Below are positions 13,267 through 25,800 of a stretch of 64,000 nucleotides of DNA, piece after piece. The notes below the pieces were generated by a model. It did no database searches. It was not told where the DNA came from and saw only the letters and a list, made by a program, of their open reading frames with translations. Made by a program: the position numbers and the translations under genes. Source of the DNA: Citrus sinensis (lineage: Eukaryota > Streptophyta > Magnoliopsida > Sapindales > Rutaceae); contig NC_068558.1 in assembly GCF_022201045.2 (NCBI RefSeq), forward strand, positions 13,173,501-13,237,500, read 5' to 3'. How positions within the stretch are numbered: position 1 is the stretch's first letter; each line of letters starts with the position of its first letter.

Positions 13267-13925
13267 TTAAAAATGAATTCTGCAAACATGCAATACACAT
13301 AAGTTTGTATGATTAAGATACAGGTGCCTAAGCTCACTCAAATTTCCAATCTCTGAATGAATACTTCCATTAATTATATTAAACCTAAGTACAAATCCCC
13401 AGCTCTCATATAAGTTGAAAGAATTTGCAATGGGACTTGTGAAACTGTTATTACAAAGAATCAATATTTGGAGTTTGGATAAGCCACCAATGTATGATGG
13501 AAAGCTTGCATTCAATTCATTTTTAAAGAAATTAATGAATCTAAGTCGACGTAGTTGCCCCTATTCATTTGGCAGATGGCCATGAAAATTGTTATAATCG
13601 AAAATAATATACATGAACGAATGAGAGATTTCCTAAGTGTGGAGGAATAATGGTACCTTGGAGACCCATTATTGAATGATTCAAGATTGTGACTCTATGA
13701 TGACAAGTACCACAAGAAGTACTAACTCAACTGCATATTAGGTACGAAATAGACCAATTATTTGTTAGAACACCTTGAGTATCAACGACAAGGGCTTTGA
13801 ATACAAGAAGAGCATATTAATCCGATATTATATTTTTTAGAGTCGCCATAATTAAGCTCGCCATGAAATAGTATTGTAACAATAACATAGGGACAAAGTA
13901 GAATAATAAGCGCATATTGATCTTT
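13267..13925 (-). pseudogene. LRR-XII receptor kinase pseudogene, N-terminal part
   Basis: On the minus strand a start near 13914 (MRLLFYFVP, hydrophobic signal-like) is followed by the N-terminal cap of an Xa21/FLS2-type (LRR subfamily XII) receptor kinase. Recognisable pieces are ALLVFKALV, NNWSISY, IPPHLGNLSF and then GGLSKLQIL and SEIGNLSELRHLYL, in the family's order. It is broken by several in-frame stops and frame changes and ends after about four repeats, next to the microsatellite; no kinase domain is seen. It is a second copy relative to the relic at 20151-22345, because its protein segment would lie upstream of that one, yet it sits at lower coordinates. Confidence 0.8.
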
Positions 13926-14377
13926 ATAGATTTAACAAACTATGCACTAAGTGACATTGGTATAGCTAAATCCTATATATATTTACAAATTTTAAAGTGA
14001 AGAAGAAAATTTACATATATACAAATCATCTAGGATTTTGGTAGAAGAAAGATCTAATTTTTTCTCCTCGCCAATTTGGAATTGATGTCAAATAGAAATG
14101 TTAAGCGTGAACTAGAATCAAAGTTCTAAAGCAAACGACATTGTCAACTGAGTTAGTGAGTGTTCGAGAATGTGTCAGTTGCAAGCTTCAAATTGTGCAT
14201 ACGACATCTAATGCATGTCATACAATCAACGTTAGTAAAGCATGTGGATATTACGTGTTTCACTTAAGATTTCATAAACTTAAAACAACAGAATTGGACG
14301 TCATTTAGATCACTTATGATTCTCACATGTCGTGCGCATGGAAAAGCTATTAGTGACAGTTGAAAGGCCAGGAAAAT

Positions 14378-14935
14378 TGTAGATTTGTTATAAAAAAACC
14401 AGGTCAAATAGACTTGCTGGATCTTTCTAGAGCTATATATAAATCTTGGTGGGTGTGTTTTGATTCAAAGGATTCCTTGTAAATTCTCTTGAAAACTTGT
14501 ATCTCGATTTGCATTAACGGAGGTCATACCTCTGATTCTCAAAGAGGATGTAAGCCACCATCGTTGAACCTCTACAACTTTGTTCCCTTGTTTTTCATCA
14601 TTTTTCATTATTGTTTCAAGTTCGTTTGTCTTTGATATCTGTAAATAGATTCTTAATTCATTAATCAGTGTGTAGCAATTGTTCCTGGGGTATTAGATCA
14701 AGAAAATACTGATCAAATTCCAACAAACTGGTATTAGAACTTTACATCTCTGATTCTTAGATCAAAAATGGCTATTCAAAAACTAGATGTAGAGAAGTTC
14801 ACTGGAAAGAATGATTTTCATCCATAGAGGCTCAAGATGAGGGCATTGTTGGTTCATAAAGGGATTAAAGAGGTCTTAGGGGATATATAAAGCTCCAAGA
14901 AACTTAGCAAGATCAAAGAGGATGATCTTCGAGAT
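14378..14935 (+). mobile_element. Ty1/copia remnant, 5' part (LTR, PBS, start of gag)
   Basis: A probable 5' LTR (about 14378-14725, TG...CA, with a TATA motif near 14433) is followed by a degenerate initiator-Met tRNA primer binding site at 14729 (TGGTATTAGAAC; the usual form is TGGTATCAGAGC). Next comes a copia-type gag start at 14768: MAIQKLDVEKFTGKNDF, then RLKMRALLVHKG. Two in-frame stops are visible. The copia frame gives way near 14935 to Ty3/gypsy gag. The other half of the copia element resumes at about 19336. Confidence 0.75.
14729..14741 (+). promoter_or_regulatory. Primer binding site (tRNA iMet type), degenerate
   Basis: TGGTATTAGAACT follows the LTR end (CAACA) after three bases and differs at two positions from the common plant primer binding site complementary to initiator Met tRNA. 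It marks the 5' LTR boundary of the copia remnant. Confidence 0.65.
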
Positions 14936-17900
14936 GCGGTGTTATGTTTGGAGGGAAAGGCGCTTGTGTGATTTCAATGGCGAGAATAATGACAACCATT
15001 GAGGTCATGGGGTCAATTTAAGGACCGACTATTTGAGAGATTCTGGGCCACTTAAGAAGGGGATTTGCATGAACAGTTTTTTGCCTTGACCTAGGAGAGA
15101 ACAATCATGGAGTATAAGGAAAAGTTTGAGCTGTTGTCGGAGCATATAGGGGAAGTCTCAGAGGTAGTGTTGAAAGGGAATTTTATGAAGGGACTGAAGT
15201 CCGAAATCCAAGCCACGCTACGCTTGTTGAGGCCGAGAAGGTTAGGGGAGACGATGGAGTTGGCACAGATGATTGAGGACAAGAACACAGCAAAACGGAT
15301 TAATAAGAGCAATTCAGTCGATTTTTTATACTGAAATAACATACCATCGGTAGGTCAGAAAACTCATACCTTGGGGTTCTAGCGAGAGTTCTAAAGCACA
15401 CTACTTGTAGGTCAAAAAACACAAATTAAGGGGATACAGAGAGATTCCCAAAGGGATTGAGCTAGTGGCGCACGGCCAGGAGTGATTTTCAAATGCCTCA
15501 CAGAGACAGAGATTCAGGACAAGAGGGCGAAGGGGTTGTGTTTTCAATGTGATGAGAAATTTTTCCCTAGGGCATCGATGTAAAGACAAATCACTACAAG
15601 TCTTAACTGTATGTGATGAGGAGGAAGGCGGAGAAGAAGCCGAGGAAAAAAAGGTGGAGGAGGAAGAACATCCTTATTTGAATGTCGCTGAGGTTTCACT
15701 TAATTAAGTATTGAGATTTACACCGAACCATACAATGAAGATAAGAGGGAGAATAGGGGAGCAGAATGTAGTAGTGTTAATCAATAGTGGTGCAACCCAT
15801 AATTTTATTTCTAATAAAGTAGTAGATCGGTTAGGACTTTGTTTGAAAGACATTAGTAGTTTTGGGGTGGTAATGGGTACTAGGAAGGTATAAAAGAGTA
15901 GGGGAATATGCAGAGAGATGATCTTACTATTACCAGAGGTTCAGGCGGTGGACGATTTTCTTCCATTGGACTTAGGAAATACTGACGTAATTTTGGGAAA
16001 GAAGTGGTTGCAGACGCTAGAAGATATGAAAGTGAATTGGAAACTATTAACAATTGAGCTTCAGGTAAATGGTCAGGTGATAGTGCTACTGGGTGATTCG
16101 AGTTTGAGCAAAACTTTAGTGTCATTAAAAACCATAATAAAGGCGATTCAAGACTCAAGGTAGGAATTTCTTGTGGAGCTATATAGCATGGGAGGAGGAC
16201 AGACAGAGGCATCAACGGTTATTCCGAAATCAATTCAGCAGTGGTTGGAGCGATTTGAGGGGGTTTTCTGGTTGCCTAATGGCCTATATCCACGACGGGA
16301 ACATGAGCATGCAATAGTGTTAAGGGAAGGGGCTTCACCTATTAATGTCTAACCATACCGGTACCTTCAAATACAGAAGATCGAGATTGAGAGGCTAGTT
16401 AGGGAAATGTTGGAGGTCGAGATAATACAACCGAGCGTGAGTCTATTTTCGAACCCGATCTTGTTAGCGAAGAAAAAAATGGGAGCTGGAGATTTTGTAT
16501 CAACTACTGAGAGCTGAACAAGGAAACGGTACTTGATAAATTTCCTATTCCAGTGATCGATGAGTTGTTGGATGAGTTGCATGGGGCATCAATGTTTACA
16601 AAGATAGATTTGAAGTCGAGATATCACTAGATACGGATGCGACCAGAGGATGTGCATAAGACTACATTTCGGACTCACGAGGGACATTACGAATTTGTGG
16701 TTATGCCGTTCAGTCTTACAAATGCGCCACATACTTTTCAGTCATTGATGAATAAAGTATTTCAGCCTTATTTGAGGAAGTTTGTCCTTGTTTTCTTTAA
16801 CGTTATCTTAATTTACAGTCGCACTTTGAAGGATCATGTGAGTCATCTGGAGTTACTATTGAAGGAGTTACAGAAACATCAATTGTATGCCAATTAGAAA
16901 AAGTGCTTGTTTGCGTAGACAATGGTGGAATACTTGGGGCATATGGCATCGGTAGAGGGGTTTCAGCAGATCAGTCTAAGATAGCGGCAATGCTGAAGTG
17001 GCCTTTACCTAAGACACTAAAAAAATTAAGAGGTTTTTTGGGGCTCACCGGATATTACCTAAAGTTTGTGAAGGGGTATAGTACCATAGCATGGCTTTTG
17101 ACAGAGCAGTTGAAGAAGGATAGTTTTCAATGGGGGGAAGTAGCGACGCATGTTTTGAAAAACTAAAGCAGGCCATGACTAGTGTTTCGGTGCTAACATT
17201 ACCAAATTTGCCAACCATTTATCGTAGACATATGCATCGAGGTATGGGTTAGGAGCAGTCCTTATGCAAAATCAACGCCCAATCGCTTACTTTAGCCAGG
17301 TATTGATAGCTTGGGCTTGGCGCAAGTCAGTTTATGAGCGCGAACTCATGGCAATTGTGTTAGTTATTCAGAAGTGGAGGCCATACCTCTTGGGGCGACG
17401 TTTCATTGTCCGAATCGACCAGCAGAGTCTCAAATTCCTGTTGGAGCAACAAATGGTGACTGAGGAACACCAACGCTGGTTGTCGAAGTTACTAGGTTAT
17501 GATTTTGAAATACAGTATCGCCCAGGGTTGGAGAATAAGGTAACAGATACCTTATCACGACGAGAGGAAAAACCTCGGTTGGTAGCTTTATTGGTGTCTT
17601 TGGTGATAGATTGGGACGCATTGTTACAAAAAATTGAAGCGAATGAGGGGATGGCAAAGATTCGGACAGCGTTGTTACGTGGGGAACCGGGATACCCGGG
17701 TTATTCCATGGATAGACAACAACTGTTATATTAGGGGCGCCTAGTGCTGCCAAAGGACATCACTCCAAATACTGAAGTTATTACGAGAGTTTCACGAGAG
17801 TGCTATTGGGGGACATTTCGGTGTTCTAAAACTTATCAACGTTTGGCCGCAGAGCTGTATTGGGTTGGGATGAAGAATGATGTTAAAGAGATGGTAGCGA

Positions 17901-19335
17901 GGTGTGATGTGTGTCAGCACCACAAATACATGGCAATGATGCCAAGAGGGTTGTTGTAGTCATTATCACTACCCAAAAAGGTTTGGGAGGAGGTGACGAT
18001 GGATGTTATTGAGGGATTGCCACATTCGAATGGATACAAGGTGATCTTGGTGGTGGTCGATCGACTAAGCAAGTACGCTCATTTCATACCCCTACGACAT
18101 TTATTTACTGTTGTGACGTTTGTGGCAGCGTTTATGCGTGAGATGGTACGTTTACATAGAATTCCGGAGACGATAGTAACGAATCGAGATAAGGTTTTTC
18201 TTAGCCACTTTTGGAGGGAGTTGTTTAAGATACAAGGTAAAATTTTAAAGAGGAGTACAGCTTACCATCCATAGACTGATGGGCAGATTGAGATAGTCAA
18301 CTGATGCGTAGAGACTTATCTGTGATGTTTTGTATTGGACAAGCCTGAGCAATGGACGAGGTGGTTAGCATCGGCAGATTGGTACAATACTTTTTATCAG
18401 ACTACTGCACAGACCACTCTTTTTAAAATCTTGTATGGATGCGATCCTCCTCATTTGGTGTACTATAGATAAGGTTTGACACATGTATCGTAGATGGAGG
18501 CAACACTTGGAGGAACGAAATCAAATACTTGATGAGTTGAAGATGCATCTATCTAAAGCGCAACAGATAATGAAAAAATAGGCCGATGATCTTAGGAGGG
18601 ACGTATAATTTACGGTATAAAACTGAGTTTATCTAAAGCTACGACCATACCGGCAGAAGTCTCTTGCGCGACGGAGGAATAAGAAGCTCTTCCCTTGGTA
18701 TTTTGGGCCCTATGAGATCGTAGAAAATATTAGAAAGGTGGTGTATCGATTGAAGCTGTCACCAACATCAGTCATTCACCCGATGTTTCATATTAAGACG
18801 AGCTATTAGAGACATACACCATCTCATTTGCTTCCGTCGATGCTGACTGAAGATATGGAGGTAATGCTAGAACTAGCTGCTGTGGAGGGAATACGCCAAG
18901 GAATAATTGGACAACCTACTGATAAAGAAGTGTTGATTACATGGAATGACTTATCAAACTATAAGAAGACATGAGAGCCATATGAGTTAATACAACAACA
19001 GTTTCCTAGATTCTACTTTGAGGACAAGGTGTCTTTTTAGGAGGGGGGTAATATTAGACCAATGAAAACTTATGTTAGACGCAAATATAAAGATGCAAGG
19101 GCAGTTTAGTAATTTTAGAGGTGGAGGCAATTTAGTAATTTTATTATTAATTAGGGTTTAGATACAAATAAGAAATTATGAAATCATTTAGGGTTTATGT
19201 TGAGTTTTGTCTGGTATTAGGAACCATTAAGAGTTTTAGGAGAGATTGACCTACCTCTCGAATTGTATGTTAAGATTGTTTGTTTTCTTTTGATATAATC
19301 AATAAAAGTTAGTCTTAATTTAGCTCTAAGTCCTA
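14935..19335 (+). mobile_element. Ty3/gypsy chromovirus-like element, decayed, inside copia
   Basis: Plus-strand domains appear in gypsy order. Gag runs from about 14935 to 15340 (FQWR, then LHEQFFAL and MELAQMIEDKN). A zinc knuckle lies near 15533 (CFQCDEKF). Protease is at 15711-15893, with the catalytic triplet reading NSGATHNFI. Reverse transcriptase spans about 16255-16900, RNase H about 17240-17560, an integrase zinc-binding stretch 17760-17950 and the integrase core 17993-18480. A C-terminal region runs to about 19040, then a G-rich polypurine tract (19041-19048) and a probable 3' LTR (about 19052-19335). Many stops and frameshifts interrupt it, and the reverse-transcriptase Asp-Asp is replaced by Asn-Val at 16800-16805. 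No 5' LTR or primer site is present at the left junction. It is not mobile. Confidence 0.85.
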
Positions 19336-20140
19336 TCAAATAAATGGCTAGAAAGGGAAGAAAAGAGAAGATACAAGTCCAAGAATAATACTTGAAATGT
19401 TTTCAGTGCCACCAAAAGGACACCTTAAGAGGGTTTACCCTGAAAGGAAGAACAAGTTTAAGGAGTCAAAAGAGAAAACTAGTGATATTGTTGTTATTTC
19501 TAATGACTAAGAAGAAGGATATGACTCAGCTGGAGTTCTTGTGGGCTCTTGTAGCCAGATTGAAGGTAAATTGGCTATTGAATCTGGTCACACTTACCAT
19601 AAGTGCCCTGATAGACATTTGTTTACTAGTTATCAGTTATATAATGGTGCTAAAGTGATTATGGGAGATAATTCATCCTGTAAGGTTGTTGGTATAGCCT
19701 CTATAAAGCTAAAACAATTTGATGGTTACAATTAGAGATCTAACTACTGATATGAGACATGTAGCTCAGATTAAAAGGAATTTAATCTCTCTAAGTATGC
19801 TTGGTAAGGCAAGGTGTACTATTTGGGTTTAATCCAATGTCTTGAAGGTTGCTAAAGGGTCTTTGGTGTTGATGAAAAGTGACACGTAAAATGATTTGTA
19901 TGTGTTACAAGGTACAACCATTACAAGTAATATAACTATTGTCGTAAACCAAAGTCAAGATAAGATATTATTGTGGCATCTAATGTTGGGACACATGAGC
20001 GAAAAATAGGTTGAAAGAACTAGAAAAACTAAGAGGTCTAGGGAATGGTAAGATAAATGCATTAGGGTTTTGTGAGGAGTGTATCCTAGGTAATTCCTCA
20101 AGAACTAGATTCAAACTGCCAAATGATTTAGGGTAGGACC
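19336..20140 (+). mobile_element. Ty1/copia remnant, 3' continuation (zinc knuckle to GAG-pre-integrase)
   Basis: After the gypsy LTR the copia frame resumes. A zinc knuckle is at 19392 (KCFQCHQK). Protease-like sequence follows near 19580-19735, with the catalytic region ESGHTYHKCPD (usually DSG) and then VIMGDNSSCKVVG. The GAG-pre-integrase motif is near 19970 (LWHLMLGHMSE). Integrase, reverse transcriptase, RNase H and the 3' LTR are absent. The sequence turns at about 20140 into the minus-strand LRR pseudogene. Confidence 0.75.
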
Positions 20141-20150
20141 CTAAAATTGA

Positions 20151-21055
20151 TTACCAGCCAAGAACAAATTTACTAAACTTTTGAGGCCACCAATGGCCAT
20201 TGGAATATAACCTGATAATCGATTTTTTGATAAATCTAAATACATCACGGCCTTCAAGTTTTATATATTTGAAGGAAGAGAACCACTTAATAATTTTTAT
20301 GACAAATTTATCTGCAAGGAGTACTCTAGACTCCACATTGATTAAGTTGAGTTCTCTTGGAGTATAAAGTGACCAAGCACTGAAGAATATGTCCAGAAAG
20401 CTTATTTTCACCTAACCACAAAAAATTCAACCCTTTCAAGTGGCAAAGATCCTAGGGAATGGATCCTTGCAGATTATTGCCAGTGAGATCTAAAGCTTAT
20501 AGTTGCTGTAATTTTCCCACCGATATAGTTTCATTGAAGTCATTGTGGAATAGGCTTAAAAGTATTCAGCCACCTAAAATTCCAACTTCTGAAGGAATGT
20601 TGCCCTTGAGTTTGCACTCGTATGCATAAAAATTTTGAAGAGAAGTTAAGAAATTCCCAAGTGACTATGGAAGGAGGCCACGTAATGGATTATAACCGAA
20701 GCTTAAATCTCTTAGATTTCTGCAATTAGTCAAGGAAGAGATAAAACTCCACTATGCTATAGGTGATTTTGTCGTCAAGTAATTATATGCCAAGTGGAGA
20801 TTGTTGAGGAATCTCAAGTGGCCAAAAGTTTTTGGAATAAGGCCAAATAAAAAGTTGGAGCTCAATTCTAGGTCAATGAATTTAGAAGCGAGTTTGGAAT
20901 TGGCAATATAGTTGCATTGGTGATACAGTTTGGAATTGTTCCAATAAATTTTTTCATCTCCAAGTTTAAAAAAAACTAGGTTTGGAAGCGAGTGGGCCAT
21001 TGTTGATGGTAGGTTTCTTGAGAGTTGATTTTCAAATAGAGCGATGTCTATTACT
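20151..21055 (-). pseudogene. LRR-XII receptor kinase pseudogene, central LRRs
   Basis: The minus strand carries the middle leucine-rich repeats of an LRR-XII receptor kinase in the correct order: LPSTMAHSLPNLVFFKLG, IPKTFGHLRFLNNLHL, SLTNCRNLRDL, KLKGNIPSEVG, and a CHL...LWLGENKLSGH stretch down to about 20151. Stops and small indels break the frame repeatedly. The kinase part is missing because the copia remnant abuts the 3' end. The N-terminal piece of the same copy is at 22136-22345, separated by a non-coding insert and missing the first few LRRs. Confidence 0.8.
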
Positions 21056-22135
21056 TAATCTCTTTCCAAGAAATAATTTAGAACAAGCTCTCTAAATTTA
21101 ATTTAATGAAAGCATTAGAATAAAAAAGAAGAAGATATAGGCTAAAGCAAGAAACAAACACACAAGTTCAGTTTATTTATCTTAAATTATATTCCACATG
21201 CAATCAAACAAAAATAATTCATAATCTTGATCACATTCTACCGATTAGGTTTAGCTCTTTGACAATTACAGATCAAAAACCCTAAACCAGCAATCAAATC
21301 ACCATCAACTTCATCTAGTAAACAAGTAAGATAGCAATCCTTGAACATTAATTAGTGAAATATAAAACTTTCTAGAGAAAGATGGAGAAATTCTGATTTT
21401 GAAACTTTGTTAATAAAAATATATGTTTAGGGTTTTGAAATCAACCCTGACTAATTAAAAAAAAAAAAAAACTACTCACACATGCTTGAATTATTGAATA
21501 TCAAATCCAATAAAAAAAAAACTAAACAAAAGACAAGAGAAAGAAAGACTTATTAATTGAATTATAGCTATGGTAGCCAAGTCTTCTCTCCAATTTGCCC
21601 ACTCCTCTCTTCCTTGCATTCTTATTTCCTTTCGAACTGATTCTTCACGTTTTTTTCTCATCTTAGGCATTTTACTTCTTGCCTTCATACAGAATTGCTA
21701 TCAAATCCTTCTAGGATTAGTGAAACTCTTTCTTAATCTCCTTTTCCTTATAATAATAGGATTATGACTTAAGGAAATAAGTATATGTGGCAAAATAACT
21801 CCAAAGCCAGTTTCTATTGTAGGCCTAATTAACAAATCCGACCAGTCCTTCAAGAATCAATCTTTATGGTCAAATCTAATTCTCAACCATAGTACATGTC
21901 AAATATAGCCCAATAAAGTGAATAAATTCTAAAGATTCGTCCAAGAAGCAATCAAAATCCATGAAGTCGCAATCTGACTATTCTCCACACTAATTTATAA
22001 CTTTTCTATTCCTTTTTGTTTCTTTAGATAAAAACTCCTAAAAAACATAAAAAAAAAAGACAAACAAAAATTCAAGAAGTTCATGAAAAATATCAAATAA
22101 TTGCAAAACTGATGTGAAATTAAGCACTCATCACA
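21056..22135. mobile_element. Non-coding repeat element inserted in LRR pseudogene
   Basis: This stretch separates two parts of one LRR-XII pseudogene and encodes nothing recognisable. It ends with '...aagcactcatca', like the end of the 1.3-kb insert at 42357-43666 ('...tatatgctcatca'). It also shares that insert's general make-up (AT-rich, 'gggttttgaaatcaaccct', oligo-A tract at 21459). It is probably a related non-autonomous retroelement or solo LTR. I could not define a target site duplication, and about 170 codons of the pseudogene are missing at the junction. Confidence 0.45.
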
Positions 22136-22345
22136 ACCCAGTCGCTTACCAAGTACAAAATGGATCAATTATTGCCAAGTCACCCGGAGAATCAATGATG
22201 TGGACTCTGAACTCAAGAAGAACTGATTCAACCGTTACGTTTTTTGCATGTTTTTTGCAGTCGTCATAGCTAAGCTACCCATGCAGCAGCATAACAGTAC
22301 CATAGGAAATATGTAGAATAAGAATAAGCGCAAATTGATCTTCAT
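22136..22345 (-). pseudogene. LRR-XII receptor kinase pseudogene, N-terminal exon part
   Basis: A minus-strand start near 22331 (MKINLRLFLFYIF, signal-like) leads into the N-terminal cap region, with stops after about 30 residues. The DNA matches the N-terminal part of the relic at 13720-13925 (for example 'gaataataagcgc', 'tgatctttatagattta'), showing the two relics are paralogues. The frame is damaged and joins the central LRRs at 21055 only across an insert. Confidence 0.7.
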
Positions 22346-22350
22346 AGACT

Positions 22351-22883
22351 TACTAATGAAATAAATGCTCGGAAAAAAAAACAGCACTCTTATACATCAG
22401 ACTCACCAGTCTTCTTCCATATATATATAATGGCGACCTTGTAACAAAAAATACAAGAGCTTATGGCACACCTTATTTCTAATCATAAGATGGAAACAAA
22501 GGAGACGACCTTGGCTTACCGATAACCACAAATTTAGCTTCATGAATTTAATTTGTTGCAAAATTTTATCCATTTTCTGGCCCCCCCCTGCTGTCGATGT
22601 CTTCGCAAAATTTTCATAATAATTTTGCAGTGAGAGCAGAAATATATTTAATACTTCGATCCAGCTACCTTTCCCCAGGGATAAGGTTACTCCAGATTTT
22701 ATTGTGACTTGAAAGCACCATCATCATAAATATTAATGTCAAATATATTTCTACAAGAATGGTAAATATTTGTAACAAAGTCCATAACAGTGAGAGCAGT
22801 GTATACACTTCTAACAATAACACATTTTCCAAGCTTTGAAGTTCGTTACAATTGGTACTTTTACAGAGAATTCAAGGTCGAAG
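22351..22883. other. 3' flank of gamma-glutamyl hydrolase
   Basis: No protein-coding signal. It probably holds the 3' untranslated region and terminator of the hydrolase gene (minus strand). A run of nine C residues lies at 22581-22589. Confidence 0.5.
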
Positions 22884-25800
22884 TTAGGTAAAGATGTAAA
22901 CCTCATCGTATCCCCTCCTGCGGTGAAGCGAATTGATATACAGCAATCAAGTTCAGAAATTTATGTGCAAATATTAATATTGAACTAGCATCAAAGTCGA
23001 ATGACAGAAAATATTGGTTACCCATCCTTCCCACAATAGATGGGACTGTAATTGTAAATGAGGTTGTCAAGCACTTTCCGAGCAGGTGGCCTGTTCAATG
23101 ACTTCCTAGCCTCACTGCAAACAAAGACACAGAGTCAATGTTAGCCTCAGCTCCTTACACTTGTTTAGGTACAATAAAAAGCAAAGCCCTAATTAAATTT
23201 CTCCAATAAATCATCCTCCAATGGTGTTCCTAAGTAAGTTTTGGTCATTGAATTGATAAGAACGACTATTAATATGTAATTTCAAATAATTATCTGTTTG
23301 CAAATTCAATCATCTTTGTGCATGAGTGCCAATGAGAGTTATTAACAGAGTATTACAATTTATTGATTTCTGCTTTTCCATCATATATGTTAAAAAGAAG
23401 AGGGGCATTTCAGGAAAAGTAATAAGCCTTGTTGAGACAATGCATAAGCTATAGAGGACATTGCCCATTGCAATGTGCAGCGGTGGAATTTTCTATGTAA
23501 ACCACAAATGCTTTTCTTACAGTTATCGAGAACTAACCTGACAAAAAAGTTTGCAACATGTTGAGTCACCAGAATGGCATCCTCCGAGTGTGGAACTCCA
23601 CTGAATCCCCATTCAAAAGCATTTTTCTGTAGAACAGTTGGCAACCTTTTAATCTCTAAAACAGAAACAGTCACATTACTGCAAAATTTATGAACAAAAC
23701 ACCTGAGAGGGAGAAACAGAATGAACGCAAAAATGAATTTACACACAGATGCAAACAGAAAACAGAGCTAATTAGCAATGCAGTAACAAACATGTAATGA
23801 ATACTGAATAGAAAGAAATTTGACTTGAGATGTACATGATACAGATGTTCAAGCTTGGCCTGAATTCAACCCAAGCCATGAGAGACAAATAGGCACTGCC
23901 AGATAGCTTCACTGCAAGATCTTGAACATCTAGATCTCAGCTCCCCAGCATTGCTCAAAAGTTTCACCGCAAAAGGATTGATTAACTTGGGGCACAGCAT
24001 GAGCACCTCATTTAGACTTCAGTTTAACAATTGAATATGTTAAAGGAAAATCAAGACAAGGTGACTGAGTACTACAACAATATTTCAGCTACTAATTGAA
24101 AATACAAGGCTTCTCCATTCCCAAATACTGTTTCATCAATCTTGATATTGCAATTAAAATCACAAAAAGTTCCTGCTTGATGATTTTCATTTGCATGTGA
24201 AGTAACTTGTATACAAGGAATCTTATAGCAAAGAAAGTACAGGAACATTAATTTGAAAGGAAACTTTTTACAATTCATGCCTCTGAAATTTGTTTATTTA
24301 ACATAATTGACTTCTGTTTACCAAACAAATCATTTGAATGTGAACTTCCAGATGTTAGAACTTATACTAAAATGCCATCCATCAAGCTACAAACCATACA
24401 GCATGGATGCATTGTATAAATTTGAAGTGAAATTAATCTCCACATTAAAACAGTATATATTCAGAAGGGTTGAATGATTCTGAAACACTTCCATGCATCT
24501 GTTAACCAAAATAATAAATAATTTTGCAAGCACAGCCGAGCACGATGCAATTCGCTTTCAAGTTAATACCTCCGGATGCCATTGGAAGCCAGTAAATGGA
24601 TAGTTATAAGCTTGCACTGTAGAGACATAGACCTGATAATTATTAATAACAGATGTTAAGAGTAACATTGCATAAGAATATAATATAATTTAAAGCATTC
24701 TTGCAAATTCTGACAGTATATTAATTTAAATATAAAAGGAATATCTATGCAATGTACCTTATTATATATATCCTCACTTGTTGTCAAGATCCTAAAAAAT
24801 TTAGATAGATCCAGATTCTCCTGCATCCTTTCAGGTGAAATGCCATACTGTTGCAACGGTACACCATAAATTTTAGATCAACTACCTATTTACAGATGCA
24901 TCCGTACTCCCTACTTTTACAATCCATCATTTCCCAAATTCTAAGTCCAATGTTCTAAAAGGATAAATTGAAGCAAAAGCCAATTAGAATGGAATTCCTC
25001 CATGACCATGAAACAAAGAGGATCACAACAAAGCAAAATTACCATATAAACCTGCATCTTACACTTGACTCTTTCATCAAACAAAGAATTCATGAGTAAC
25101 ACAATTATTTTTATTAAACAGTCTCTTTGATAGTTGTTCTTCAAAGGACAGCATATTGTTAGCCCACTTTACTGTAATATGTAAAACCTGGGGGCAAAAG
25201 AGAGATCAACTTTAGTTGTAAAGAATATAATGGATTTTAGACTTCAACAATCCTTCCTTGCTTCATGTACTTCGATTTAAAATTCAAATCAAGAAAAAAA
25301 AAATCTATACTTTATTTTTAAAAATTGTAGTTTTCTATGCATGAGCACTTGCAGCACAAGCCACCAGAATGTTTCAGCCTGAAGAAATCACATGGGACAA
25401 ATTATCCAACCAAGTGACTGCGGAAGATGTGGGATCATGCAAACAGGACACTGAATCTAACAATAAAAATATGCTGGTTTTAGAATATAAAGCTTAAGTC
25501 ATTTTCAAGTAATTGAATCTGGATACGGAAGCAAAGCAAAATAAGCAATAATGAAAACAGGTTTCTTACAATGTGCTTCTGCATAACAAGGCAATCCGTA
25601 CTCAACTTTTTAAGCAACTCCGGCGCAAATCTGCAAAAAGCATCAGGTTAAGAAAGTGTGACTTGAGCAATTAATAACTAGTTATTCTGATGATGTCATA
25701 TAAGACACACCAATAACAAATGAACATATGTCATTTTTTTATTCTTTTTGAAGCTGAACATATGACAATTAATCTGTGCGAAAATATAAAAGGTGTTGAA

